A stretch of 64,000 nt of DNA, from assembly GCA_030704615.1 (NCBI GenBank), contig CM060733.1, positions 42,410,001 to 42,474,000 on the forward strand. Reading direction: 5' to 3'. The notes beneath the pieces were generated by a model. The model saw only the letters and a list, made by a program, of their open reading frames with translations, was not told the DNA's origin and did no database searches. Positions 16,730 through 28,686 of this stretch are shown here, piece by piece. This stretch comes from Takakia lepidozioides (lineage: Eukaryota > Streptophyta > Takakiopsida > Takakiales > Takakiaceae). Every line of letters begins with the position of its first letter. The stretch's first letter is position 1. The translations under genes and the position numbers were made by a program.

Positions 16730-17527
16730 ATGGGCAGATCCAAGCCGAAGAGAGCTCGCAAGCTCTTCTGGTGGCCGTTGAGGGATGTAGAAGGCTATAA
16801 GCTTTATCTTTTTTCTTGCAAGAGAGTCTCTCAGGCAGAGAACAGGTTAACCAACATGGCCATCCACAACATGGCCAATCGTCCACTCTCTTGTTTTGAA
16901 AAAAGCTTTTAGGCCTAGGTTTGAGTTTTATTCCTCATCCTACTCCTCCCTTCTCCCTCTTCTATTCTTGATGCTTATGACTCTTTGGCTCGATCTTTAC
17001 GTCTTCGATATCACTTCAGGGATGCTAGAGATAGACCCATTCCTCCTTTCAGAGTTCCTCAACCTTCTTGGGATCAGTGTGTGCGACTTCCTGCTCTGGA
17101 AAGCATTATCATCGAGGGTCGCAAATTGTAGAGACTCGGTTAAGGGAGGTGGCTCGCTCTGCCTACAGGTCTTCTATTCGAGGTCACCTCAAGACTGCGA
17201 TACGCTGTCTGAGCAGAGATGAGTCCATCGTCATCAAGCCAGCAGACAAAAATCTTGGGTTGGTGATCATGCGGAAGGACTGGTATGTGGATGAGGCTCA
17301 CCGCCAACTCCACGATGGACAAGTTTACGAATCCGTGGCAGAGATCCCATTTGACAATCTCACATATGGTTTGGATGCATTGCTCGCTTCCGCTCTCTTG
17401 TTTGGATTGATTGACAGGCAGACAAGGGACTTTTTGGCGCTCAAGCCCCAAGGGGGCTACCGACCCTGCATGTTTTATCTCGTGCCCAAAATGCACAAGC
17501 CCGTGGTGGTTGGGAGGCCGATTTGTT
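16730..17527 (+). pseudogene. PLE reverse transcriptase (B2), truncated
   Basis: Same protein as B1 with a native N-terminus (ATG 16730, then KRARKLFWWP). Small indels near 16902, 16949 and 17125 break the frame. KPADKNLG and VPKMHKP are still readable, and the sequence is cut at GRPICS (17527), before motif A, by the K1 composite. It cannot make an active polymerase. Confidence 0.85.
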
Positions 17528-18208
17528 CTGATCCCTAACTCCACCTTATCCCGCCGCCTCCTTCACGTGATTATTTAGTAGCAAGCCAACAATATTTAAG
17601 ATCCTACAGCTTTTGGACATCAAGTATGGCGGCCACCGGGTCTTATCCCCTCTGTGCCACAGGCCCATCAACTTCTAAAAATATACTATACCTACGTGTT
17701 TTGTTTCTCAACCACCCTTTTAGCTGCATGCCACTTGCTAATATTTAATGTGGCCACTCTGTCCATTAAATCACCGCTGAGTCCCTTGTCTTATTTCAGC
17801 AGTATCATCCCATGTGATGAAGAATCAACTTTCTCATTAGTGTTTTCATCGCCCTGTCATCCTGCTAGCTCATCATCCATCCACTAATGCCAATTAGTGA
17901 TCTCATCCATGTTTGCCATCCAATTTTCCCACCGTTCATCCACTGATGAAAATTTATCAATTTCATCTTGTTAACTCCAATGATAAAGCGCGATTTCATC
18001 TCCCAGCACCCCATAACCCTAGCATCCTTTGTCTGTTTCTTGCATGCCTTCCGTGTTTCCCTCATTACCTCCCTTCGACCTACAGGTGTAAGTCCTCCGA
18101 TTTTAAGCTGTCTGGCCCTCCGGACAACGCTCACTCCACCTGCAGCAACTTTAAATTACGTCGTGATCTGCTCCATTGTTTCCCTCCACCGTCCTGCAAT
18201 ACACAAAC
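17528..18208 (-). other. Noncoding 3' part of K1 (probable UTR/LTR)
   Basis: No coding sequence is visible. It starts with TG on the plus strand and lies downstream of the integrase on the minus strand, as an LTR would. The tail of the integrase frame near 18120-18208 is broken by small changes relative to K2. Confidence 0.4.
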
Positions 18209-19386
18209 TCAATCTGCCTCACTCCTTGTTCCTTCTTGGTGTTTGTCAACATAGGCTTGAAATTTGTATGGTCCCTCCCACGATGATTCCAAATTTCGCT
18301 TTCTCCCTGGTCGGATCATCATCACGAGCTTGCCATGCTGCAATTCTATAAGTCCCTTCTCATATCTATGTCGTTGCTTGTATGCTTTCCGTTGTGCTCC
18401 CTGTGCAGCAGTCACACTGTCCCTTAATGCACCCTCTAGCTCATGTATTATTTGTATCTTTCCTTCGATCATCTGTTGCATTGATGCCTGATCGTCGTTG
18501 AGCTCCACCAACTCGCCAATGCGTCGAAGTCGATTGTCGATCCCCAACCTCATCGTTCTTCCCGTGAGCACCATGTATGGTGAGAGACCTGTGGATGCTT
18601 GAATTCCCACACGATACCCAAAAGCTGCCTTGTAGAGTGCTCTATCCCATTTTTTGTTACCTTGTGTACTTAGAGCTAACATGCTTTCTTTGAGAGAACG
18701 AATTAACCGCTCCACCATCCCATTGCATTGCGGCCAATAGGGCGCTGACCTTTCGTGCTTGACTCCAAACTTTGTGCATGTGATTTCGAACTCCTTCGCC
18801 CACTCGGATCCATGATCAGTAAGCACCGCATGCGGCACTCCATACTTGTACATTACTTGTTCTTCAAAGAAACGACTGGCCAGCTCTGAGGTATGTTCAG
18901 CAACTGCAGCTACTTCAATCCACTTTGAAAAGTGATCTATTGCAATCAAAGCATATTTGTTGCCGTCACTCGAGACTAGCAGTGGCCCTGCTGTGTCTAA
19001 CGCGATTCGATAGAAGATGTCCCTGACAGGTATGCTTTGTAGTTCATTGGCTCTTGACCTCAAAGGAATAGAAGTCTTGGCAATTTGACACTGCAAACAT
19101 GTCTTGAGTACTTGTTTGATGATCCTTGTGCGATTGTGCCAAAAAAATGCTTGCACACCTCGTTGTGTACTCTTTTAATGCCATAATGTCCAATTTCCTC
19201 GTGGATGTCTCGAATAATCCGCTCCGGCTCCTTCTTCTCTGGTACCCATTTGCCTTTGAAGGTGAGCCTCCCTTTCACCAATTGATATTCTGCTGTCCTT
19301 TTCTTGATTCGTTTGATCTCCCTGTTGTCAAGGTAGTCATTTGTCTGTCCAAAGGTAATCATGTGCATAGCCTGCACATCATCCAA
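18209..19386 (-). pseudogene. Ty3/gypsy integrase (K1)
   Basis: The minus strand encodes an HHCC zinc-binding region (His-containing helix, then CLQCQIAK) and an rve core. The core has Asp in ALDTAGPLL, Asp in TDHGSEW, and the catalytic Glu in NGMVERLIRSLKE. A C-terminal region with SWEGPYKF follows. The N-terminal part (19386 to about 19150) is in another frame because of an indel near 19140. The source polyprotein's protease and RT are missing. It would have catalysed cDNA insertion but is now a fragment. Confidence 0.82.
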
Positions 19387-19956
19387 TATGTCTGCATTGT
19401 TTTCTTCCTTTCTTTCTTCGGTATTTTCACACTCCCATTGGTCTTGCTATGCTGCTTGTAAAGAGGTTAGCTATTTCATGAGCATGAGCGGTATGAGTGG
19501 CATGAGCGGAGTAGTAAGACAATTGGTTTTCATGAGCAGAAGTACAAATTTTGGAAATAAAAAACATTAAAAAAACATTAAAAAACATTGTTTTAATGGA
19601 ATGTGTCAGAAAAAAACAAAAAAGCCAATATAATATTCATTGTTTGAAGTAGAAATTGTAGTTTTGAGAGCAGTGCTCATGATATTTCGTCTTCCGCTCA
19701 TGCGAATTCCGAGCGACATCTGAAAAAATGGCGCCGAATTTCGCGGTAATAGGTTCCGCAAGCGGAGAAATCGGCGACGTATTGCGCGGTAATAGGTGTC
19801 TCCGGCGAAAAATGGTGCCGAATTTTGCGGTTATAGGTCCCAACTTGATTGAAGTGTAAGCCCAAAATTTGGAAATGTGGCGCTGAATTTCGGTACATGG
19901 TGTCGGGCATTGCACAAATGTTGGGCAGTTCTGGGCCATGTAACTAGAAATTCGGC
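19387..19956. other. Spacer between integrase and copia parts of K1
   Basis: The first 80 bp continue the integrase reading frame in degraded form. The rest holds a short GAGCGGTATGAGTG-like repeat (19478-19512), an A-rich run and a stretch with repeated AATTTCGCGG-like words at 19735-19835. I see no gene. Confidence 0.4.
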
Positions 19957-20385
19957 GATCAACACATGATCACAGCATCTCTTTCAGATCCACCATCTCA
20001 AACCTCTTTGAGATATCACTTTGTCTTTTCGACAAAGACTGATCATTAACACATGATCACATGGTCTCTTTTAGATCCACCATCTCAAACTTCATTGAGA
20101 TATCGCTTTGTCTTTTTCAACAAAGCCTGATCAACACATGATCACAAGATCTCTTTCAGATCCACCATCTCAAACCTCTTTGAGATATCACTTTGTCATT
20201 TCAACAAAGACTGATCATTAACACATGATCACATGATCTTTTTCAGATCCACCATTTCAAACCTCTTTGAGATATCACTTTGTCTTTGTTTCAACAAAGT
20301 CAATTTGTCACAACCACTATCTCAATCTCATTTGAGATATTGACACTTTGTATGTGTTTCAACAGAGTCAAGTCATTAGAGACCA
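19957..20385. repeat. Tandem repeat of about 110-120 bp in copia RT (K1)
   Basis: Four to five diverged units contain ACACATGATCACA, TTTCAGATCCACCATCTCAA, CTTTGAGATATCACTTTGTC and ACAAAG. On the minus strand each unit can be read as a decayed FEMVDLKE-type peptide, a segment that normally follows the YVDD motif of copia RT. The repeat therefore seems to have grown by duplication of RT coding sequence. Confidence 0.75.
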
Positions 20386-21337
20386 AAATCAGATCATCAA
20401 CGTACAATGTTATGATCACAAAAGAGTTTCCATGAGCCCTCTTATATAGTAAACACTATAATCAGCAGAGCTCCTCTCAAACTCTTCATCCATGAAATAT
20501 GCATCAATCTTAGCATTCCATGCCCTAGGGGATTGCTTCAAACCATACAAGGACTTGAGGAGCTTACACACCATCATTTCCTTCCTTTTTACAGCAAATC
20601 CCTCGAGCTAGTCCATGTATATTTCTTCCATAAGATCTCCATTGAGAAAGGCTGTACATACATCCATCTGATGTACCTCAAGATTTTCAACAGCAGCAAA
20701 CGCTAGAATCACTCGAATTGACTCCATCCGTGCAACAGGGGAGAAGGTTTAATTGTAATCAATACCTTCAATTTGCGAAAAATCCCTTTGCAACCAAGCG
20801 CGCTTTGTACCTTGCTACAGAACCCTCTGCATTGTACTTAATCTTGAAAATCCATTTGCAGCCAACAGACTGCCGTCCAGATGGAAGTTGAACAAGACTC
20901 CAAGTCTTATTATCCTGAAGAGACTTAAACTCAGATGCCATAGCTTTCTTCCAGTGTGAAGAGTTCACACTCCTCATTGCATCTGACACACTTTGAGGTT
21001 CATCATTGTCAACGAAATAGGCAGAATATACCTTTGAGGGTTTTTCAATCACAGTAGATTGTACCTCCTCCATTTGAACCTCAACTATCTCTTCAACAAT
21101 CTTCTCTTCCATTTTATCTTCATGTGTTAGAGCCAAGTTCTTTTTTTCATGGTCCAAAATTTGAACTATTGTTTCCTGATGAAAGTTCCTGGACTCGTTG
21201 AATATCACATCACGACTAATGATCACATACTTGCTCTCAGGGTTATACAACTTCTACCCTTTGGTTTCTTCACAATAACCAATGAAGATACACTTGATTG
21301 CTTTTGCATCCAATTTCTTCCTTACTTCTTTTTGAAC
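20386..21337 (-). pseudogene. Ty1/copia integrase-RT fragment (K1)
   Basis: The minus strand encodes the end of a copia integrase region and the first half of RT. Visible are GCKWIFKIK, YKARLVAKGF, LYGLKQSPRAW and YVDDLILVSND (YVDD at 20393-20404). Several stops and frame changes interrupt it near 20700-20770. The upstream end stops at 21337, where unrelated fragment J begins. It is the same sequence as in K2 but truncated earlier. Confidence 0.85.
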
Positions 21338-22862
21338 ATGGCAATGGATAGGCCTCCTGCCATGTTTGGTACACACACTCGCCTGCTACTCGATGCAAAT
21401 TGCCAACTGTACCCCACAGTGGAATATGAACAAGCACATGAGGAAGCAAATCAGCCTTGTATGCCAATTGTTTATCCTCATCAGGTGGTGGCCTATCATT
21501 TGCATGGCTATTGCCCTCCAAGAGCTCACCACCCCAAGCCACTACCCTTGAGAATGCAGCCAATATGGGCATCATGTTCCCATAATCCACCGCTACATTC
21601 CCAATAAACCGCACTGGGAGCAGTGCACGTTGACCATCCCCTGACTGCCATTCCGACCTGTAGGATACCGTTTCCTCCCAAAAGTCCAAAGTAAAGCCCA
21701 TCGGGTATAACACAGCCCCACCAACAAACACATCATAAGACATCGCGTCCGTAATAATGGCTTTCGCTCTCATGACAGAGCCATCTGTAGGATGATCTGG
21801 CTGCAATCAAATGAAAAGCTCATGGCGTATAATCCCTCGTGCCTTCTCTGAACCACCCAAAGATGTTTGAATTTGGAAAGGGCAAGGCTCCAAATCCGCC
21901 TCTGTAAGGCCCAAGCCTACAATTGCTGCTCTCCCCAACATCAATGGTTGTGCTCTTGAGTCCAACAAGACCCGCAGTGGCCTATACTTCTTCTCGGCTG
22001 GGCCACCCAACTGAAACACACCATCCTGATTGTCCACCAGGACTACCCCAGGAGTCACCATACTACGCTCAATGGCTGGTCTAGCTGGCAACTCCTGCAA
22101 CCTTGCAGCTGCCGCTTGTCATGGCGCAGCTGTGGCTGTCTTCACCCTTGAATCTAGGGCATCCATGCACTACACCTGATCCGCTATCCCCGCAGATAGT
22201 GTCGATGCATCACCACTCTCACATTGAAGTGCAGCTGTCAGTTTAAACATTGCAGCTGGCTGCATCCCCGACATTGCAATTGTCGTGGCAAAAAACAATG
22301 GAGTTTGGCAAATTGTCGTAGCCGCCCCCAACAATGTACTGGCTGCACCTTGCTTTGCAGTACCACCCACTGGCATTTCCCGAGCCATACCAACTCTCCC
22401 CAATGGCACTCATGCCTCTACCTCTGACACACTTGGGCGAGCTCGTGCCATCGATGGCATAGTTGGCACTGTCTCAGCCAATGTGAAAGACTGTGGAAGC
22501 CTTGTTTGCCGACTTGCTTCCCCTCTTTGTGGATCAAAATCCATATCCGCTCCTCTTGGCTCAGGAGCACGCGTTGCTACTCGAGTGACAGCAGCTGTAG
22601 AGTCCACATGCAATGGTCTTGCAAGTGCGGCTCCACATATGAAGCCCATACCAATTTGGTCTTCCCTAGGCATAGGAGGTTGTGCAGATGGGGCTTGAAC
22701 CTCGAGGCTTGGAGCTGGCGCAACATGAGTAATGGCTATGGTAGCAAGACGTTGCTCTAGCTAGGCAAGCCTATCCACCATGTCTTGGTCATGACCTTGA
22801 CCCTGACCCTGTACTCTTTGGTTTTGGTTACGACCTCCACCACGACCTCTGCCTCCTCTACC
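21338..22862 (-). pseudogene. Retroelement gag/protease fragment J
   Basis: On the minus strand an Arg-Gly-rich stretch (22862-22800) is followed by a low-complexity, Ala- and Pro-rich region (22750-22100). A retropepsin-like block then reads VLLDSRAQPLMLG (about 21975-21935), in which the usual DSG of aspartic proteases is DSR. Downstream comes a conserved-looking region with AIITDAMSYDVFVGGAVLYP and GFTLDFWE. Frames change at 22100 and 21806. It has no RT. It is unlike the other elements in the window and is probably a third kind of LTR element. Confidence 0.5.
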
Positions 22863-24067
22863 TCTCTGGAATAAATCTCCTTAGACTCTTAACATTCACT
22901 GGTGGTGGAGAGGCTTTAATGGCCTCTGTTTTCCTGGGATCCACAAGAAGTCCCCTCTTACACACAATGTGTCCCAGAAGCACCCCTGAGTTCACACAGA
23001 AAGTACACTTCTCTGGATTCAGGCCCAGACCTCTCATCCTGCATCTGGCCAGACATAACTCCAATTTATGCAAGTGCTCATTCTTAGAGCTATACACACT
23101 AAAATCATCCAAGAACACCTGCATGAAATCATCCAGATACTCATGAAAAGATTCACTTATCACTCTCTGAAAGGTTGCTGGTGCATTACAAATTCCAAAG
23201 GGCATGACTTTGTATGCATAAGCACCCCAGTCTGTGATGAAAGCTGTCTTTCCTTGGTCTTCTTCTGCCACTTGCACTTGATTATAACCACTGAAGCCAT
23301 CCATGAATGAGTACATCTCATGGCCTGCCACAGTGTCCAATACTGCTTCTTGTGAATGGCAAAGGGAAAGGATCTTTCTTCGTACAAGCATTCAGCTTCT
23401 TGTAGTTCACACAAACTCTTAGTTTACCATTCTTCTTGGGAACTATCACAATGGGTGACAACCAAGTTGTATACTCTATTAGGTATATAAACTTAGCCTC
23501 AGCCAACTTCTTGATCTCTTCTCCAACCTTCTGTGCGTAGTTGGGATTCATTCTGTACCTTGCCTGCTTGATTGGTACTGACCCTGGTTCCAGTTCAATC
23601 TTATGCTGACAGATTTCAGGTGGTATCCCTTTTAGATCCTCATAGCTCCAAGCAAATACATCTCTGTATTTGATGAACAAACTCTTAGCTTCTTCAAAGA
23701 ATTCTGGCTCCAAATCAGCTCCTACCTTCACCATCCTCGGTTCCTCTTTAGTTCCCACATTGACTTTCCCCACTTGCTCATCAGTTGTGATTGTCCAACC
23801 AGTCACCACTTCATCCTGTAAACTCACAATGGCTGGTTCCTCTAGGATTTCCATTTCTCCTTCTTTTTCTTCATAGAAATGTGATGGGTAACTGCTGGTT
23901 TCCTCTTCAATTGGTGTTGCTAACACTACACCACAGCAGATACCTCTTAAACAACTTAGGCTTTCCAGCCGCATCTCTGCAACCTGCTCCCACTCTGGGT
24001 GTGCAGCAAACAGGGTAGCTTCCTGCTCCTCATCCAGTCCTCCTCTCCAGTCATACTCTCTGACCCC
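22863..24067 (-). pseudogene. Ty3/gypsy reverse transcriptase, copy H
   Basis: The minus strand reads WLSPIVIVPKKNGKLRVCVN, FMDGFSGYNQV (motif A), PFGICNAPATFQR (motif B) and VFLDDFSVYS (motif C with LDD). A frame change near 23360 splits it. The protein stops at LRRF where fragment J begins, so RNase H and integrase are missing. It is the same family as copy G on the plus strand at 30031-33808. Confidence 0.88.
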
Positions 24068-25870
24068 TCAAGGTCTTCTCGTAGCAGGTAATCTACTAGA
24101 TTTCTTTGTGGTAATTTGTATCTCGTGCATCCCATTATGCACGGTTAGTAACTGAAAATTCCAGTCATGGAATACCCTGGTCTGTTTAAGCCACCGACGT
24201 CCCAATAATAAGGAGTAAGCCTCCATGACTTCATCCATCTTCAACACAGTTACTGTGATCATAAAGATCATCTTCTATATCTGTATCTTAACTCCTCTTA
24301 TTAATCCCAATGGCTGTACACTTCTTTGATCTGCCATTGTTACTGTAAATGAGGGTGGTTTCATGTTACTTAGGCCAAGCTTCTTTCTTAATTGGTCTGT
24401 CATGATATTTACTCCCGAGCCTCCATCTATCACTACATCAGTTAGTTCTATGCTTCCAATTCTCAATTGGATTACTGGCATAGAATCATCAAAGTCCATG
24501 ACTGTTTCTCGCCCTTCCGGCTTCACATTATAACTGGTCACATTGCTGTTCAGGTCTGTGTTTCCTGTCTTCTGGGCAATTCGATTGATTGCTTGATACA
24601 GCCTGTGTCTACAATAAGGTGCCACAGCCAATAGCTGTCCAATGGTAATCTCTGTTTTGGTCAGGCGTATTACTTCAGCCAAAGTCCCTTCATTATTTTG
24701 CATATCTGCATCTTCTTTCTTCCTTTCATCCTCACTCACTTCTTCTTCTCCATCAGAATCAGAAGAATCTGCCACAGGAATATCAGTACTCTTCTGCATT
24801 TCCCTTATGGTATCTGTCACTTCCTTGTGCAGTTCCTTCTCATCTCTCCAAGCCTCATCATCTTCAGGCATATCACTGCCACCTTCATTATCATCCTCTT
24901 CCTCAACTACTGGAGGTATTAGTTTGGCTTTGCTTCTTATTACTATCATTGTACTTACTTCTGGTACAACACATGGCCTAACCATGTGAGCTGCCACCAC
25001 TGGGCCCTCATTCACAGGAGCTCTCATCTCATTTTGGTGTCTAATCCAGAATGAATAGGTTGCCTTGCGATGTCTTGGCTGATTACAATAGTAACATAGT
25101 TCTTCACCATTGGGTCCTCGCCCTTGGTCTGTTCTTGGATTATTTCTGTAATCCTGATTCCCGGGCTGGTAATTCCCCCTTGGATTACCCTGATAGTTGC
25201 CTCTGGAATTTCCTTGGTAATTCCCTCTTGAATTACCTCTCCCTTCCATGCCGTTGTTATAACCACCAGACCTACCATAGTGGTCCTGATCATTGTTTCT
25301 TCTTGGCTGGGGCTGCACCTGATGCACCCTTACTTGCCTAGGTTCTCTTGCAGCTGTCCTTCTGTTGTAGTAACAATTCTCAGTAGAATGGTTATCCATT
25401 TTACAGATAGTAGAGTTTTTCTCCTTCATGTGGCATTCAGTGGTGGTATGGCCTTCATTCTGGCACTTTGCACACCATACACCCTTCCTCCAATGTGTTG
25501 CAGCCTCTGTGGCATACTTCTTCAAGATTTCTTCTAATCTTTTCTCATAGTTATCCCTCTTCAACTTCTCCTTTATCTTACTCTTCCTTTTCAGTTCTTG
25601 CTCTTCTTCTTCATCTGACTCATCCTCAGGGTCCTCATCATCCCTTTTCACTCTCCTGAGCATTCCCAATTGCTCAATTCTGTTTGCCGTTTCAAATGCA
25701 TCCTCCACTGTATTATGGGGTAACATATCCACTTTCTTCTACAACTCTGGTCTTAGTCCACTCACAAACCAAGTCTTCTGTAAACCTGGTGCTGGTACAG
25801 CAGCCAACTTTTTCATCATCAATTCCATCTTTTCCATATACTCCTCAACAGTTTTGTAGTGTGAATGCAG
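24068..25870 (-). pseudogene. Ty3/gypsy gag-protease, copy H
   Basis: A long minus-strand frame (25732-24275) with neighbours in the same order encodes the end of Gag and the protease. A CCHC knuckle CAKCQNEGHTTTEC is intact, and a second one, CYYCNQPRHRKATY, has Tyr where the last Cys should be. A Gly-, Asn- and Arg-rich RGNYQG repeat lies between them. An acidic linker follows, then the protease motif VIDGGSGVNIM and the family-typical LLLGRRWL. The Gag N-terminus ends near 25870 at a junction with unassigned DNA. Confidence 0.85.
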
Positions 25871-28160
25871 GGAGTAAAAATCTCAAGTTTGTGTTTGGCA
25901 TCAGGTTTCGGCACTACTACGAAGGGAGTACCCTTCGTGCTAATGAAGGGGAGGAATTGACCATAACTTGAGGTAATTCCATGGAAGGACTATGCTATTT
26001 ATCTGCCAAGAACAAAATATGGCTAAGTTATGACATGCACCTTTTTCATCCCTAGGATGAATGATTTTCATCCATGATGTTGAACCCTAGAAGCGGGATG
26101 TGAAATTCGAAGGGGAAGAGTGCGTGGATCTTTTCGCAGCTGCTGCAGTGGTGTTGACAGCACAGGATATCTGAGAAGGTTCCACCTACGCAAAGGGTAT
26201 CAGCTTGCTTTTAAGAGAAATGTTAAGAGCTCCTGCTTGGCTTTCTGTGCAAGAAGAAGCGGTGCCGCCTTCTTCGTAAGCAATGATCAAACCTGAGGGA
26301 TCGGGTTTGTGATAAGGCGGTGCACCACTGCTGTCGCCATGGTATTGTGAGCACATTAATGAGGAGATGGAGTGGCTCAGCAGGTGTTGGGGGATGAGAA
26401 ATGCAGGCTGGTGTGTATTATCGCCTCAGGTTGTCAGTGATCAAATCTTGTAGCTGCTGTCTGTTTTTGAGCTGTAGGACCAGATCACTTTGTAAGGGAA
26501 TCAGCTTGCCTTAAAGAGTGACGTTGAGGGATCTGGCTTGGCTTTCTGTGCAAGAGGAAGCGGTGCCGCCTTCTGGTGTGTATGGCGCTTAAGCTATCTA
26601 TAAATAAGTTATGTATCTGCTCTCTGTCTTAAGGGCTGTAGGACCAGATCACCTCATAGGGAGGAAATGCACATGTAGAAGGATAGGGTAGAGGTTGGCA
26701 GGCACAAGGATGTGCCAGCAGCTGAAGCAGAGCCGTCATGCCTTAATGAGGACTGGAATCACGATAAGAAGAAACGTCGGAGATGGCTGACGAGGAGAGG
26801 ATAAGGTGCCTTCTTGACAGGCAGACCCACCACTTCAAGGAGTATAAGACAGATAAGTTTGAGGAGTGTTGGCCCCCTTTTTTGGGTTTTTGGTTGCTTA
26901 GAAATCGCTTTGTGAAGTTTGAACTGTCTCTTGTATGTAGTAAGAGACACTGACATGTGAGGAAGAAAAAGAGCTTTGTAAATGGAATGAAGACACTGGA
27001 CTTCAAATCAGGATGGGCTGGAGATGGATGCACCTGCTATTACATTGTACAGTAGGAAAATGAATGGAAACAGGGTAGACTCGTTGCTGGGACAGAATGG
27101 TTACTGTTGTTGTATTCTTGTTCCTTGTTTCAACGTCATGAGCTTGTACAAACAATCTAGCCTGGGTGTTGACACATTGCAGCCAATGTGGAACTAGCTT
27201 AGTAGGTAGAGGAAACCAGAGAGGGTTAGATAGAACTGTTTGGAAACAACAAGAAGGGATGATGTGGATGGGGCAGAAAAACCAGCATCTGTTTGGGTTT
27301 GGATCTGATTCTCAGAGTGCTCTCAGCCCATGAACCACTGAGGTTCACAGCTGATGGGAAAAAGAGAGCTGTCAGGGTGTGTAAATTTGAGACCTGTAGA
27401 AGGGTTGAGAGCTGTCTTGGGCAATGGTTATACCTGGGAAAAAGTGGAGTGTGAAGCATCTGTCATTGGCAAGAGAGGGACTGATAAAGGGTGATTATAT
27501 CTTGTGTGACCAAGGTTGATTTCAATGCTGGGTGCACTGGATGCTTGGCTGAATGCGCATTGCATTGCATCATAGGCATGTTACAGTGGAAAGAGTGAGG
27601 AGCCCACTTATCCTGAAAGAAAGAGAGAGGGAGAAAGGACACAAGGGAGAGAGTTTGACCAGCAAGAGGTTATGATGAGGAATGGATGATTGGGGAGGTA
27701 AGATAAAGAAAGCATGAAACCATGAAGGGCCAAACTGGTGGGCCTGCAAACTCATGGCAGATCTGCGTTGCCGCCTTCCAAATCGTGATCTTGTTACAAA
27801 GGGATTCCACGTATAGTTGACCAAGAGAGCTGCCCACAAGGGCAGTGGTCATCACTGACGTAGGGCTGGTTGCATCACTGAAGACCGCATGGTAACATGG
27901 CTGGTGCAGTGTATCAGGGAAAGGATGTCGTGTAGAAGTAGAACCACGGTGAAAACAATACAGACTCCCATCCATGTCTTCTCTTCCGCTGCGGCGTGGA
28001 TGAGGATTGTGCGAACTCTGATCACGAAGGACCTGATGGAAACCCACACCGAGTGACGATGGTTGGATCAGCTGAGAGGAGAGCTCCTTTCCTTCCCTCC
28101 GATTGACCTAGGGAAGAGCACAACTAGACTTGCACAGAAGGGGATTTCACCCCCTTCTTT
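25871..28160. other. Unassigned, possible LTR upstream of a PBS
   Basis: No coding sequence is evident in these 2.3 kb. A segment of about 90 bp occurs twice (about 26192-26280 and 26490-26580, with GCTTGGCTTTCTGTGCAAGA in both). A second motif, GCTGTAGGACCAGATCAC, occurs at about 26470 and 26626. Because a primer-binding site starts at 28161, part of this is probably a 5' LTR, but I could not find its left end. Confidence 0.4.
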
Positions 28161-28172
28161 TGGTATCAGAGC
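28161..28172 (+). promoter_or_regulatory. Primer-binding site for initiator tRNA-Met
   Basis: TGGTATCAGAGC matches the 3' end of plant initiator tRNA-Met and is the usual PBS of plant LTR retrotransposons. It marks the start of the internal region of a plus-strand element, probably copy G. Confidence 0.8.
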
Positions 28173-28233
28173 TTTAGGATGTTAAATCTTGATTTCTACT
28201 AGCTAGGGATCTTGACTGGTATTGGATGGTTTG

Positions 28234-28545
28234 ATGGCAGGAAGAGACCACACACTGATTCCTGATGAACCAAGCATTGGAGATGTGCTGATTTGCTTCA
28301 GCAGACGCACACCAAATGCACACGCAGACCCTTGTTTGTACTTCTTCAACCCTGCTTGGAGAATAGCCAATGGTGATTTATGTCTTAGAGTGATTCATAC
28401 TGGTGGAAGAACAACCATAGCACTTTGGATAAGAGAGTTAGGAAGGTGGGTGAAGATAAATACCATGGCACGAGAGGTGACATGGGGAGGTAGAGTAGAG
28501 ATGTTGCGAAATGGACAGTGGGAGTGGTATAGAGGTCAACATTAA
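28234..28545 (+). CDS. Small ORF between PBS and gag, unknown
   Basis: An ATG at 28234 opens 103 codons ending at 28545. The peptide has several Trp residues, CFSRRTP near residue 17 and GGRVEML near the C-terminus, and no motif I recognise. It lies between the PBS and the apparent gag start, the place where some plant gypsy elements carry an extra upstream ORF. It could also be chance. Confidence 0.3.
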   Translation: MAGRDHTLIPDEPSIGDVLICFSRRTPNAHADPCLYFFNPAWRIANGDLCLRVIHTGGRTTIALWIRELGRWVKINTMAREVTWGGRVEMLRNGQWEWYRGQH

Positions 28546-28615
28546 GGGAGTTGCGGAAAATTAGAGTCAGAATTAGGTGTTGAAACAGTTTGAACTTTGA
28601 TTAGAGAATAGAAGG

Positions 28616-28686
28616 ATGACCAGTCCAACCAGCATAGATGCGCCTTATCATGGTAGGAATAGTGAGGATGTAAATGACTGGCTGGA
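28616..28686 (+). CDS. Start of gypsy Gag (copy G), cut by gap
   Basis: ATG 28616 opens a frame reading MTSPTSIDAPYHGRNSEDVN and then DWL before the N gap. The YHGRN...EDVNDWL pattern resembles the beginning of the Gag capsid region in plant gypsy elements. Only 23 residues are visible. Confidence 0.5.

Larger units (their letters stand above)
12818..17527 (+). mobile_element. Tandem PLE family B copies B1 and B2
   Basis: B1 (RT plus 3' region) and B2 (ORF1 plus 5' part of RT) are head to tail and share one pLTR at 14712-15588, whose end GACCCTAAAC lies 15 nt before the B2 ORF1 start. B2 is cut at 17527 by the K1 composite. The orientation is opposite to that of all elements at 1-12346. Confidence 0.85.
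17528..21337 (-). mobile_element. Composite K1: gypsy integrase plus copia RT fragment
   Basis: This 3.8-kb block is nearly identical to 50925-54688. On the minus strand it has part of a copia polyprotein (21337-20370), a degenerate tandem repeat, an unassigned spacer, a Ty3/gypsy integrase and a 3' noncoding part that ends in ATCA at 17528. The left border is the same in both copies, so it may be a true element end; the right border cuts inside the copia integrase-RT region. Confidence 0.75.

Noticed and set aside
19637-19939. 100-codon minus-strand frame in K1
   Set aside because: Low complexity, built on repeated AATTTCGCGG words, and frame-shifted in K2.
28161-28172. tRNA gene fragment
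   Set aside because: Only 12 bases match the tRNA 3' end and they sit where a PBS is expected; the same holds for 56175-56186.
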